Part shown: positions 16,483-25,770 of the stretch, in pieces
Layout: the number at the start of each line of letters is the position of its first letter
How positions within the stretch are numbered: position 1 is the first letter of the stretch
NCBI GenBank assembly: GCA_022826205.1
Contig: JAJDVJ010000190.1
Coordinates: forward strand, 1 to 62,156
Direction: 5' to 3'
Source of the DNA: Silicimonas sp.
GTDB taxonomy: Bacteria > Pseudomonadota > Alphaproteobacteria > Rhodobacterales > Rhodobacteraceae
Length of the DNA: 62,156 bases
The notes under the pieces: generated by a model
What the model was told of the DNA's origin: nothing
The model's database searches: none
The model's input: the letters and a program-made list of their open reading frames with translations, nothing else
Position numbers and translations under genes: made by a program

Positions 16483-17262
16483 ATGAGACAGGACTTTCCT
16501 TGGCGGCGGCAGGCCGTCACCGTGGCCGTCCTCATGATGTTGGCTTTCAGTGCGGCGGATGCACGGGCTGCCGACAGTAGTGACAACGGGAATTACGCTG
16601 GACTGTTCGTCGGCACCGGAAAGGTGGCAAACAAGATCGTTGATGTCGATGGATTTGCCGATTGGGGCAATCCGGGATCAACCAACAAGTTCAACAGTCC
16701 GGCCGCAGCTGTCGGTGTGCTGGCAGGCCGCCGCTTCGACATGGGTCGCACAGGGCTGCGGATCGAGATCGACGCTTTGGCCGGCAGAATGTCTGCGGAT
16801 ACGGACCAGCTGGATCCGACATGTGGCGACGAAACCGCATCGGCGCGCATTCGTTGGATGGCCACGGCGCGAATGGGCCTCGACATGGATGTCGGGGACA
16901 CCCGGGTGTTTCTCGCCGGCGGACCTGCGCTGGCACGGATCGTCAATTCCGTTACAGACATAGATTATGCGGGGCCAGGTTGCCTTGAGGGAAACCTGCT
17001 CATTGACGGCGACGACTCGTTCCGAAGTGACAAAACCCGGGTCGGATGGGCGCTTGGGGCGGGTCTGGAGATCCCGCTCTCCTCCGGGTGGACAGTGCGG
17101 CTCGACGGTACGCGCTTCGACTTCGGGCAGGAGAACTATCAGGTGAACACGTCCGGCAACAATCGCTGTGGTCGGGGCGGTGAGTTCAGGCCCTGCACCT
17201 ATTCCCTCGACAACCGGGGCGGCATGGCGCGCCTGATGATATTCTACCGGTTCGGCCAGTAA
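16483..17262 (+). CDS. Outer-membrane beta-barrel protein (opacity/OmpA-like fold)
   Basis: A 259-residue protein with a clear signal peptide (charged start, hydrophobic core, cleavage near ADARA-AD). Alternating strands follow, including Y-A-G-L-F-V-G-T-G near the N-terminus, RTGLRIEIDALAG and WALGAGLEIPLSSGWTVRLD. It ends with ARLMIFYRFGQ, an outer-membrane-type terminal strand. This fits an eight-stranded barrel. A GGAGG site sits 10 bases before the ATG. Two Cys pairs in the loops (near DPTCGDE and GPGCLEG, and NRCGRGGEFRPC) could be disulfides. No specific role can be assigned. Confidence 0.7.
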   Translation: MRQDFPWRRQAVTVAVLMMLAFSAADARAADSSDNGNYAGLFVGTGKVANKIVDVDGFADWGNPGSTNKFNSPAAAVGVLAGRRFDMGRTGLRIEIDALAGRMSADTDQLDPTCGDETASARIRWMATARMGLDMDVGDTRVFLAGGPALARIVNSVTDIDYAGPGCLEGNLLIDGDDSFRSDKTRVGWALGAGLEIPLSSGWTVRLDGTRFDFGQENYQVNTSGNNRCGRGGEFRPCTYSLDNRGGMARLMIFYRFGQ

Positions 17263-17924
17263 GCGCGAACGCGATGCCCTGCCCAGTCGTCGCCAAGGAA
17301 AGGTTCGGGCAGCGCATCTCGGCGCGGCACGGTGCCAAACGTCCTGTAGTCCATTTGGACCGATACCCACGCTGAAGTGAAGCGAGTTTGCTAGGATCGA
17401 CCGGCGGCAATCCAGCCCCAAGGATGCGTTGCAGCGGAATTTCCGGAACTGCACCGCATTGCGGAGCGACCCGGATCCAGACAAAGAAAATCATGATTCT
17501 GAATGTCCGATTTCAGTTCGCCCGTACAGTTGCGATGGAGACGTCATTCCATCGCTTCCAACGCAGGGCAGACTTTAGGGAAGAGGTCTGCCAGACTTTC
17601 TGACCCTTCATGGCAGGCCTCACTTTCGATTGCCGAGCAACTGCGACCCGTTCTGAAATCTCTGCCAATCTTCAATGCCGATGCTGGACGCTATCCGTCC
17701 CCGAGTCTCTGGATTGAGCCTGACGGATTGTCCGCAATCGTTGCACCCCGCAAGAATGGATTTCATGAGCAGGAGCATGTGTGCTACGCTCGTCCAAGGT
17801 GCGCAGTGGGCGATTCCCTTCAACCCTGAACGTACAGTCGAACATGTGGGAAGCCCGAGCGCACCAACTGTCGAGATCGTTCAGACTTGCCCACCGGGGC
17901 ATCGGCAAGCGAGCATGATCTGTC
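17263..17924. other. Intergenic stretch between OMP gene and scpB
   Basis: About 660 bases in which I see no supported gene, RNA or repeat. Several frames of 70-180 codons cross it but have mixed composition and no start signals. Confidence 0.35.
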
Positions 17925-18599
17925 TCACGCGTCCCTCGCGTCCACCTCTTCGTCCTCGGCGAACATTTTTTCCTGGTAGTCAGTCTCCTCACCGCTCTCG
18001 TCGGACGCGGTACCGGGAGGAGGACGGCTATCCAGAAGGCCCGCCGACCGAAGCTCCTTCAGACCGGGAAGGTCCTTCGTGCTTTCGAGCCCAAAATGGT
18101 CCAGGAAGGTCTGGGTCACCACATAGGTCACCGGTCGCCCGGGAGTCATCCTCCGGCGCCCCAGCCTTATCCATTCGAGCTCGAAGAGCTGGTCAAGCGT
18201 TCCCCGGCTGACGCTCACGCCGCGAATTTCCTCGATCTCCGCCCGTGTCGCAGGCTGGTGATAGGCAATGATGGTCAAAGTCTCGATCGCGGCGCGACTC
18301 AGCCTGCGCGTCTCGACGGTCTCCTTCGTCATCAGGAATCCGAGATCAGGCGACGTCCGGATGGCCCAGCCATCACCTGTCTTTCGCACGTTCACGCCTC
18401 GCCCGTCGTAACGTGCCTTCAGCAATTCAAGTGCCTTGGCCGCATCGCTTCCATGGGGCATGCGGGCATTGAGGTCGACAACGGAAATCGGCTCTGCTGA
18501 CGCGAAAAGAATGGCCTCGACCATCCGTTCCTGCTCATCCAGCGGGGGAGCTTCGAACAGGCTGTCAAGCGCCCCAAAGTCCTCGTCGGTGTCAACCAC
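17925..18599 (-). CDS. scpB: Segregation and condensation protein B
   Basis: A 224-residue ScpB with two winged-helix domains: MVEAILFASAEPI at the start, then LSRAAIETLTIIAYHQPATRAEIEEIRGV and the strongly conserved LEWIRLGRR. It forms the kleisin-associated subunit of the SMC-ScpAB condensin for chromosome compaction. The GTG start overlaps the scpA stop (GTGGTTGA), the usual coupling. A longer ATG frame reaches into scpA and is not needed. The acidic tail is variable. Confidence 0.93.
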   Translation of the reverse strand: MVDTDEDFGALDSLFEAPPLDEQERMVEAILFASAEPISVVDLNARMPHGSDAAKALELLKARYDGRGVNVRKTGDGWAIRTSPDLGFLMTKETVETRRLSRAAIETLTIIAYHQPATRAEIEEIRGVSVSRGTLDQLFELEWIRLGRRRMTPGRPVTYVVTQTFLDHFGLESTKDLPGLKELRSAGLLDSRPPPGTASDESGEETDYQEKMFAEDEEVDARDA

Positions 18600-19374
18600 T
18601 CTGAACCACCTTGATCTGGATCGGTGCAAATATCTCGCTTTGCCGTATCCGAATTGCGCCGCCCTTCACGAGTTCCAGAGATGCGGCAAAATGCGATGCA
18701 GTGGCCGAACGACGCCGTTTTGGATCCATCTCCCAGCCTTGAGGCAAATAGGACATGAGATCGGTCCATTCGCCCGCATACCCGATCAGGCCCCGCATTC
18801 GCTCAAGCGCGTGCTCGAGCGTCATCACGTGTTCACGAATGAACGTGAACGGGCGAAACTCGTCTCGGGTGCGAACCCGGGCATAGCCCTGCATGAGATC
18901 AAGGAGAGACGCGGTGTAGCGAACGCGGCGCACGCGATTCACGTCTTCCGGAATGCCACGCACAAAGAAATCCCTGCCCTTCTGATCCCGTGCCATGAGC
19001 TTGGCCCCGTAGTCCCGCATTGCGGCCAGACGTTCGAGCTGGAACGCAAGATGCGCTGCCAGTTCCTCGCCGGATTGTCCCTCGTCATCCAGGTCTCGCG
19101 GCAAGAGCAATCGCGACTTCAGATAGGTCAGCCAGGCCGCCAGGACCAGATAGTCGGCCGCAAGCTCGATTCTGAGGGATTTTGCGCGATGGATGAACAG
19201 GAGGTACTGCTCTGCCAGCGCCAACACGCTGATCTTGCGAAGATCCACTTTCTGGTTCCGCGCAAGCTGGAGAAGCAGGTCGAGCGGCCCCTCGAATCCA
19301 TCCACGTCGACGAACAGCGCATCGGGATCGACGCGAGCCTCGACCTCGACAAAATCGGCATCACCGTCCGGCAT
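18592..19374 (-). CDS. scpA: Segregation and condensation protein A (kleisin)
   Basis: A 260-residue ScpA. It has the kleisin N-terminal GFEGPLDLLLQLARNQKVDL, then the helix YLVLAAWLTYLKSRLLLP and a C-terminal winged helix with SHFAASLELVKGG. It bridges the SMC heads. It overlaps scpB downstream and the end of nagZ upstream, forming the compact argS-SPOR-nagZ-scpA-scpB cluster. Confidence 0.94.
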   Translation of the reverse strand: MPDGDADFVEVEARVDPDALFVDVDGFEGPLDLLLQLARNQKVDLRKISVLALAEQYLLFIHRAKSLRIELAADYLVLAAWLTYLKSRLLLPRDLDDEGQSGEELAAHLAFQLERLAAMRDYGAKLMARDQKGRDFFVRGIPEDVNRVRRVRYTASLLDLMQGYARVRTRDEFRPFTFIREHVMTLEHALERMRGLIGYAGEWTDLMSYLPQGWEMDPKRRRSATASHFAASLELVKGGAIRIRQSEIFAPIQIKVVQSG

Positions 19375-20395
19375 TCCTCTCCACCTCCTGTGTCAGTGCC
19401 GCAAACTCGGCTTCAAAATCGCAAATGTCAACATCTAGTGGGTTCTTTCGCCCGGAAAACGCAATATCTGCCAATCTTCGGGCCGATGACGACATTTCAC
19501 CCACGGCTGCAGCAATCGCCGACATCTCCGAGAAGTCGCCGCTGCAATGGAGAACCAGATCACATCCGGCCTCATGAGCCGAAGCTGCGCGGGATTCGAC
19601 CCTCCCCGACAATGCCCCCATCGAGATGTCGTCCGTCAGCAGCAGGCCCGAAAGCCCAATCTCTTCGCGCAGATACGTCACGCCGGCGTCGGAAAGCGAT
19701 ATTGGCCATTCAGGATCGATTTCCGGAATGACAACGTGTGCCGTCATCGTCATTGGCAGGTCCGCGAGTTCGCGAAATGGCAAGAAGTCCGTCTCAAGAA
19801 GTTCAGCAAGCGATGCGTCGATGCGAGGCAGGGCCTCGTGACTGTCGCGTGTCGCACGTCCGTGGCCGGGCGCATGCTTAAGGACAGGAAGGCAGCCCGC
19901 ATCCGTCAGGCCGGTGGCTAGAGCACGCGCCATGACCGTTACCATGGAAGCCGTGGAGCCGAGACAACGATTCCTGAGGAAGGGATGAGTTTCGGACCTG
20001 GCAACATCCGCGCATGGGGCACAGTTCACGTCAATCCCGTGCTCGAGAAGCTCGGTGCCAATCAGGAATCCGCGCAGATACATTGCCCTTTCGGCCTCGG
20101 GCGACACGTCAACACTGCCGGCAAGCGCATCCACTTGATCAAGAGGAGGCATCCACTCGCGCCAATGGGGTGCTCGCATCCGCTGGACGCGACCGCCCTC
20201 CTGATCGATCAAGATCGGTGCATTTCGCCCGACGGATTCGCGAAGCGCTGCCGTCAGGCGGCGAAGCTGGTCTGGCGACTTGCAGTTCCGCTGAAACATG
20301 ATGAACCCGAATGGCTGTGCCTCGGAGAAAAACCTGGCTTCCCGGGAACCAAGCTCAGGCCCGGAAGGTGCGAAGATATACGCGCCCTTTGGCAC
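19361..20395 (-). CDS. nagZ: Beta-N-acetylhexosaminidase NagZ (GH3)
   Basis: A 344-residue cytoplasmic GH3 enzyme of peptidoglycan recycling that removes GlcNAc from anhydromuropeptides. Visible motifs are the substrate loop LIDQEGGRVQR, the KHAPGHG...DSHEALP loop with the NagZ His/Asp dyad and the nucleophile region LLTDDISMGAL. It begins with GTG immediately after the stop of the SPOR gene (TAA then GTG) and overlaps scpA at its 3' end, so it is embedded in the operon. Products from NagZ influence ampR-type regulation in some bacteria; no ampC is seen here. Confidence 0.93.
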   Translation of the reverse strand: MPKGAYIFAPSGPELGSREARFFSEAQPFGFIMFQRNCKSPDQLRRLTAALRESVGRNAPILIDQEGGRVQRMRAPHWREWMPPLDQVDALAGSVDVSPEAERAMYLRGFLIGTELLEHGIDVNCAPCADVARSETHPFLRNRCLGSTASMVTVMARALATGLTDAGCLPVLKHAPGHGRATRDSHEALPRIDASLAELLETDFLPFRELADLPMTMTAHVVIPEIDPEWPISLSDAGVTYLREEIGLSGLLLTDDISMGALSGRVESRAASAHEAGCDLVLHCSGDFSEMSAIAAAVGEMSSSARRLADIAFSGRKNPLDVDICDFEAEFAALTQEVERNAGR

Positions 20396-21334
20396 TTACT
20401 GCTGCACGACCGGAATGCAGTCTGCACCATCCGCCTGCAGTACAGAGCAAAAGCGCCGGGCATCGGCCAGATCGACAAAGCCCGCGGCCCGCAAACGGAA
20501 AAACGTGCGGTCACCTGACACCACTTCCTGAACGACCTGCTGCTTGCCGACCATGTAGTCGCCGAAGCGCGCAACGATCCTGTCCCACTCAGCTTGCGCA
20601 GCGGCCGCATCTCCGTGGGCGCCGAGTTGCACGAGCCTCGTGCCCGGGGGGATTGCCGAGAGTTGAACACCGCCAGTGCTTGGACTTGCAGCAGGTGCAG
20701 TCGAGGCTTGCAGGCCTTCCGGGCGACGAGGAGGCGGTCGGAATGTCGCCGGAATTACCCTCGCGCCGGTCGCGCCTGTCATCGTGGCCGTGGATGCTGC
20801 CAAGACATCTGCCAACGCTTCCTGAACGGCCCGGTCCGTTCCGGAACGCACCGTATCGTCCTGACCGACGACCGCCTGTTCCGTACCGAACCTTGGAGTC
20901 TCGCCTACCGTCACGACTGCCCCTTCAGCATCGATTGCGTTGCCGGACAGCGCCACGTCCGCTCCGGCATCAGCCGCCACCGGCAGCGCGCCCATCGCAA
21001 GATCCTCGTTTTCGTCCAGGGCGACAGGCTCGGACACCAGAACCACGTTGTTCACAGGAGCAACATCCGTTCGTTCCTCCGCGATCCGGTTGACTGTCAG
21101 GCCCCGATTTTCGCTTGCCAATCCGCCGGGGTCTTCGGGCAACACCCGCATCGGGCCCGAAAGCGCCTTTATCACCGGGACGCCTGTCACGTCCCTGACC
21201 CATAGCTGCCATGCCCAAGCCATCAATCCCGCAATCAGCAGGACCGAAAGGAGCGCCCCGGCCCAATTCATGACAGCCGCCAGGAATCCGACCTCGGCAG
21301 ATTCCTCCTGATCTTCGAAATTGATTGCCGTCAT
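20396..21334 (-). CDS. SPOR-domain peptidoglycan-binding membrane protein
   Basis: A 312-residue protein with a short cytoplasmic tail, one transmembrane helix (about residues 24-44, WAGALLSVLLIAGLMAW) and a long Ala/Pro/Asp-rich periplasmic linker. A C-terminal SPOR domain covers about 235-312 (TRLVQLGAHGDAAAAQAEWD ... FFRLRAAGF). SPOR domains bind denuded glycan at division septa. It lies between argS and nagZ as in Rhodobacterales. No ribosome binding site decides between nearby starts; the ATG used gives a normal N-terminus. Confidence 0.88.
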   Translation of the reverse strand: MTAINFEDQEESAEVGFLAAVMNWAGALLSVLLIAGLMAWAWQLWVRDVTGVPVIKALSGPMRVLPEDPGGLASENRGLTVNRIAEERTDVAPVNNVVLVSEPVALDENEDLAMGALPVAADAGADVALSGNAIDAEGAVVTVGETPRFGTEQAVVGQDDTVRSGTDRAVQEALADVLAASTATMTGATGARVIPATFRPPPRRPEGLQASTAPAASPSTGGVQLSAIPPGTRLVQLGAHGDAAAAQAEWDRIVARFGDYMVGKQQVVQEVVSGDRTFFRLRAAGFVDLADARRFCSVLQADGADCIPVVQQ

Positions 21335-21413
21335 TTCCGTGCCTCAATGCTGCCACCGGTTGTTCCAGCGGTCATCCTGCTCGTCTCGCGCACGGTCCGG
21401 GCACCTGTTGTAT

Positions 21414-23138
21414 TCAGCGCATTTCCTCGACCGGCGTCACCCCCAAAATACCCAATCCATTGGAAATTACAATGCCCACGGCGCGTGGAAGCGCTATTTT
21501 CCTTGCTGTCGCCTTTGGATCCCCTTCGTGCAGGAATCGCAGTGCAGGCTTGGAATTGCCAAGGTTCCAAAGGGCATGGAACTCGGATGCGAGATCGTAG
21601 AGATAGAATGCTACCCGGTGCGGCTCATGGTTTCGGGCCGCGATCTCGACCAGCCTGGGCCATTCGGCAATCTTGCGTGCCAAGGCAAATTCAGCCTCGT
21701 CTTCAAGCTTGGCATCATCAGACCAGTCGAGATGCATCTCTTCGGCCTTGCGCATCACGGAGCGAACGCGTGCGTGAGCGTATTGCACATAGAAGACGGG
21801 ATTGTCCTTGGACTGTTCGGTCACCTTGGCCAAGTCAAAATCCAGAGGCGCGTCATTCCTGCGGGTCAGCATAACCATCCGGGTCACGTCCGCACCCACG
21901 CGCTCAACCAAATCCTGCAGCGAAACGAACGCGCCAGCCCGTTTGGACATCCTCAAGGGCTTGCCGCTCTCCCAAATCCTGACCAGCTGCGTCAGCTTGA
22001 TGTCCAAGGGCACGCGTCCATCCGAAAGCGCCGATACGGCTGCCGACATGCGCTTCACGTATCCGCCGTGGTCGGCACCGAAGACGTCGATCAACTCGTC
22101 GTAGTCGCGCAGGATCTTGTCCCAGTGATAAGCGATGTCCGGCGCAAAATACGTCCATGAACCGTCAGACTTCATGATCGGCCGGTCCACGTCGTCGCCG
22201 TGAGCCGTGGAACGGAATAGCGTCTGTTCTCGTGGCTCCCAGTCTTCGGGCTGCCTGCCCTTGGGCGGCTCAAGAGTGCCCTGATAGATGAGATCGCGCC
22301 TCCTCAACTCTTCGACTGCCGCCTCGATCCGACCCGTACCAAAGAGCGACCTCTCGCTGAAGAACACGTCCATCGTCACTCCGATGGCCGAAAGATCCTC
22401 CCGGATCAGCTTCATCATCTCTTGGGTCGCGAAATCCCTGACTTCTGACAGCCAAGCCCCCTCGCCCTTGCCGACATACGCGTCGCCCACGCTTTCCTTG
22501 AGCGATTCCGCCACCTGAACCAGGTATTCGCCCGGATACGCGTCCTCGTCGAACTCGACGTCCTGTCCATGCGCCTCAAGGTAACGGAGGTAGACCGACC
22601 GCGCCAACGTGTCGACCTGCGTGCCGCCGTCATTGACGTAGTATTCGCGCGTGACGTCGTAGCCCGTGAATTCCAGCAGCGATGCGAGCGCGTCGCCGAA
22701 GACCGCTCCCCGCAGGTTGCCAACATGCAGCGGTCCGGTCGGATTGGCGGACACGAACTCGACATTGATCTTAACGCCTGCTCCCATGCCGGAGTGACCG
22801 AATTGCGATCCTGCATCGATCGCTTCCGCCAGCACGTCATGCCAGATCACCGGCGCCAGCCGCAGATTTATGAAACCGGGGCCCGCAACTTCGGCGCGAA
22901 CGATGTTCGGATCATTCATCAACCTCTCGGCCAGCACTTCGGCGAGACTCCGCGGGGGCATTCCGGCAAGCTTGGCAAGCACCATCGCGGCATTCGTTGC
23001 CATGTCGCCATGGGATGCGTCCCTTGGTGGCTCCACTGTAACATTGCCCCATGAGAGGTCGGCCGGCAGCACACCCTCCGCCACAAAGGCGTCAAGCGTT
23101 TCCAGAACCGATGCACGGATATCGCTGAAGATGTTCAT
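21414..23138 (-). CDS. argS: Arginine--tRNA ligase
   Basis: A 574-residue class I synthetase with the ArgS N-terminal domain, the HIGH-type motif as [14 protein letters not shown] near residue 128 and the KMSKS-type motif as RMSKRAG near 400. The DALR anticodon-binding domain follows ([16 protein letters not shown]). It ends with [14 protein letters not shown], as typical. It charges tRNA-Arg. It is the first gene of the minus-strand SPOR-nagZ-scpAB cluster with an 80-base gap to the next gene. Confidence 0.96.
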   Translation of the reverse strand: MNIFSDIRASVLETLDAFVAEGVLPADLSWGNVTVEPPRDASHGDMATNAAMVLAKLAGMPPRSLAEVLAERLMNDPNIVRAEVAGPGFINLRLAPVIWHDVLAEAIDAGSQFGHSGMGAGVKINVEFVSANPTGPLHVGNLRGAVFGDALASLLEFTGYDVTREYYVNDGGTQVDTLARSVYLRYLEAHGQDVEFDEDAYPGEYLVQVAESLKESVGDAYVGKGEGAWLSEVRDFATQEMMKLIREDLSAIGVTMDVFFSERSLFGTGRIEAAVEELRRRDLIYQGTLEPPKGRQPEDWEPREQTLFRSTAHGDDVDRPIMKSDGSWTYFAPDIAYHWDKILRDYDELIDVFGADHGGYVKRMSAAVSALSDGRVPLDIKLTQLVRIWESGKPLRMSKRAGAFVSLQDLVERVGADVTRMVMLTRRNDAPLDFDLAKVTEQSKDNPVFYVQYAHARVRSVMRKAEEMHLDWSDDAKLEDEAEFALARKIAEWPRLVEIAARNHEPHRVAFYLYDLASEFHALWNLGNSKPALRFLHEGDPKATARKIALPRAVGIVISNGLGILGVTPVEEMR

Positions 23139-23203
23139 GCGCGCGGTTTACCATTCAATTGGTTGCAGTCAAACTGAGGCGCGACCGAAACCTGGAACCG
23201 GGC

Positions 23204-24352
23204 TCAGCGCATTCGTTCCACGATGAATTTCTCGTGGCACTGAAGAGCGAACCGGTCCGTCATCCCGGCAATGTAGTCCGAGACGATCCGGGCAAGCTCG
23301 GTCCCGCCGTCAGCCTTCTCGACGTCCTCGTGCCAGCGGCGGGGCAGCCGTTCCGGGTGATCGAGAAAGTACGGAAAGAGGTCCCTGACCACGCCCGTGA
23401 CCTCCTTGCGCATCTTGACCACTGACGGAGCACGGTACATCCGGTCAAACAGGAATTCGCGGACCACCTTCAGATCCTGATGAAGTGCATCCGAAAAGAG
23501 GATGATCTGGCATCCGGCATTTCGAATGTCGTCTGACGTTTGCGGCGCAAACCTGTCCAGGTTCTGCCTTGCAACATCAATCACGTCCTCGACCAGGACT
23601 CCAAAAAACCGGCGCAACGCCTCGTGGCGACGGCGATAGCGGTCGAGATCCGGGTACAGTTCGTCCACACGCTCGAAGCACCGGCACAGAATCGGCAACC
23701 CGGCCAGGTCATCGGTTGAAAACAGCTTCGCCCTCAATCCGTCATGCAGGTCATGGTGGTTGTAGGCGATGTCATCCGAAACCGCAGCCACTTGTGCCTC
23801 CGCGCTGGCAAAAGTGTCCGTTTCGAGATCGTGACGCTGCTGGTAGGCCGCAAGCGCCCAAGGCAGTTCACCGATCACCGGGCCGTTATGCTTCGCGATT
23901 CCTTCCAGCGTTTCCCAAGTGAGGTTCAGCCCGTCAAATTTGGCATAGTGACGTTCAAGATCTGTCACGATGCGCAACGCCTGCGCGTTGTGATCGAATC
24001 CGCCGTGAGGCGCCATCAAATCCGCAAGGGCATCCTCGCCTGTGTGGCCGAAAGGCGTGTGGCCAAGATCGTGCGCCAAGGCCACGGCTTCGGTCAGTTC
24101 CGTGTTGAACCCGAGCGCGTTTGAGATGGTGCGCGCCACCTGTGCGACTTCGATCGAATGTGTCAGTCTCGTCCGAAAGTAGTCGCCCTCATGTTCGATG
24201 AAGACCTGCGTCTTGTGCTTGAGCCGGCGGAATGCGCTGGAATGAATGATACGGTCGCGGTCGCGCTGATAGCATGACCGAAAGGCGCTTTGCTCCTCCG
24301 GAAACAAACGCCCGCGACTCCTGGTCGGATCCGATGCATAGGGCTCCAACAT
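23204..24352 (-). CDS. dgt: Deoxyguanosinetriphosphate triphosphohydrolase-like protein
   Basis: A 382-residue HD-domain protein. Its metal-binding pattern is visible as LTHSIEVAQ, the HD pair in ALAHDLGHTPFGHTGE, and the later SDDIAYNHHD. QRDRDRIIHSSAFRRLKHKTQVF is the usual N-terminal motif. It hydrolyses dNTPs to the nucleoside and triphosphate and belongs to the shorter alphaproteobacterial class. The ATG at 24352 follows AGAAGG. It is divergent from erpA with 74 bases between. A role in dNTP control or phage defence is possible but not shown by the sequence. Confidence 0.93.
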   Translation of the reverse strand: MLEPYASDPTRSRGRLFPEEQSAFRSCYQRDRDRIIHSSAFRRLKHKTQVFIEHEGDYFRTRLTHSIEVAQVARTISNALGFNTELTEAVALAHDLGHTPFGHTGEDALADLMAPHGGFDHNAQALRIVTDLERHYAKFDGLNLTWETLEGIAKHNGPVIGELPWALAAYQQRHDLETDTFASAEAQVAAVSDDIAYNHHDLHDGLRAKLFSTDDLAGLPILCRCFERVDELYPDLDRYRRRHEALRRFFGVLVEDVIDVARQNLDRFAPQTSDDIRNAGCQIILFSDALHQDLKVVREFLFDRMYRAPSVVKMRKEVTGVVRDLFPYFLDHPERLPRRWHEDVEKADGGTELARIVSDYIAGMTDRFALQCHEKFIVERMR

Positions 24353-24426
24353 TTGCCTTCTCTTGTCCGGCTGTGCCGTGCCCCATATATTCAGCGATGA
24401 CTTGAATGAAAACGCCGGAGTTCGGC

Positions 24427-24759
24427 ATGGACATCGCAATCCCGCCTCAGGTCACGCACCGCGCCTTTGAGCGGCTGGCCGAAATCAATTCAGGAGTGAA
24501 CGACCCCAAGGCGCTTCGCGTCGCGGTCGAGGGCGGCGGATGCTCGGGCTTCCAGTACAACATCGACCTCGACGAGCCGGCGGAGGGAGACCTTGTCCTC
24601 GAAGGCGAGGGTCAAAAGGTCGTCGTGGACGAGGTGTCGCTTCCGTTCCTGTCGAACGCCGTCATCGACTTCTCGGACGAGCTTATTGGCGCCCGATTCG
24701 TTGTCGAGAACCCCAACGCGACATCAAGCTGCGGCTGCGGCACGTCATTTTCGATCTGA
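24427..24759 (+). CDS. erpA: Iron-sulfur cluster insertion protein (A-type carrier)
   Basis: A 110-residue HesB/IscA/ErpA protein with the three conserved cysteines: one in EGGGCSGFQY and two in the C-terminal S-C-G-C-G-T-S-F. ARFVVENPNA is also conserved. It ferries Fe-S clusters to apoproteins. The start at 24427 (MDIAIPPQV) has GGAG six bases upstream; an ATG seven codons earlier is in frame. The dgt-erpA divergent pair followed by xth is a common alphaproteobacterial arrangement. Confidence 0.93.
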   Translation: MDIAIPPQVTHRAFERLAEINSGVNDPKALRVAVEGGGCSGFQYNIDLDEPAEGDLVLEGEGQKVVVDEVSLPFLSNAVIDFSDELIGARFVVENPNATSSCGCGTSFSI

Positions 24760-24923
24760 CCCATTCACGCGCCGCGGATTGACGTCGACCGTGCAATTCT
24801 CCCGTGCGGCACACTCATGTGCTTCGCGACCGCGTCAGCCACCGTCGATGGCACGTAGTGGCGCCTTTCCGGTCTGCTTGCCGAGAATGAGCGGATGGTC
24901 CAAAACTGGCACGGAGGGATCAA

Positions 24924-25703
24924 ATGCGCATCGCGACATTTAACATCAACGGAATCAAGGCACGCTTCGACGGCCTTACGGACTGGCTCGACACCAGTGC
25001 GCCCGACGTAGCTCTTCTTCAGGAAATCAAGTCCCAGGACGAAGCCTTTCCCCGCGAACACTTCGAGGACCTTGGCTACGTTGTGGAGACCCACGGCCAG
25101 AAGGGCTTCAACGGCGTGGCAATCCTCTCAAAGCTCCCGCTCGAGGATGTTGTTCGCGGCCTTTCAGGCGACCCGAACGACGGGCAGGCACGCTGGATCG
25201 AGGCGACCGTGATTGACACGAAGCCGGTTCGCGTCTGCTGTCTCTATCTTCCAAACGGCAATCCGGCCCCGGGCGAGAAATACGACTACAAGCTCTCCTG
25301 GATGGAACGTCTGCAGCAAAGGGCCTTGGAATTGCTGGCTGCCGAGGAACCTGCGGTCATGGCCGGCGACTACAACGTGATCCCGCAGGACGAGGACGCG
25401 GCCCGGCCGGACGCATGGCGCGAAGATGCGCTTGCAAGGCCCGAAACCCGCGCCGCTTTTCGCAAAATCCTCAACCTAGGCTACACCGACGCCTTCCGCG
25501 CACGGCACCAAGATCCCGGTCACTACTCGTTCTGGGACTACCAGCGGAACGCCTTCGACCGGAACGACGGAATCCGGATCGATCACTTGCTGCTCACACC
25601 GCAGGCGGCGGACCTGATGAACGACTGCTGGATCGAGGTCGAGGTGCGCGGTCGCGAAAGACCCTCGGACCATACGCCAGTCTGGATTGAACTTGACGCC
25701 TGA
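24924..25703 (+). CDS. xth: Exodeoxyribonuclease III
   Basis: A 259-residue EEP-family nuclease. It has the N-terminal ATFNINGIKAR, the metal ligand Glu in LLQEIK, AGDYNV and the catalytic SDHTPVW near the end. It acts as AP endonuclease and 3'-5' exonuclease in base excision repair. GGAGGGA precedes the ATG. It converges on uvrA, so two DNA-repair genes face each other with a 67-base gap. Confidence 0.94.
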   Translation: MRIATFNINGIKARFDGLTDWLDTSAPDVALLQEIKSQDEAFPREHFEDLGYVVETHGQKGFNGVAILSKLPLEDVVRGLSGDPNDGQARWIEATVIDTKPVRVCCLYLPNGNPAPGEKYDYKLSWMERLQQRALELLAAEEPAVMAGDYNVIPQDEDAARPDAWREDALARPETRAAFRKILNLGYTDAFRARHQDPGHYSFWDYQRNAFDRNDGIRIDHLLLTPQAADLMNDCWIEVEVRGRERPSDHTPVWIELDA

Positions 25704-25770
25704 GTCGGACCGGGGCACTCCATGGCGCCGGTCATGAACCTGTCGGCACCGCGTGGATGCAGCGCTCGAT

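Noticed and set aside
25714-25740. Hairpin between convergent xth and uvrA as a terminator
   Set aside because: The possible GACCGG/CCGGTC stem has a long loop and no T-run; too weak to call.
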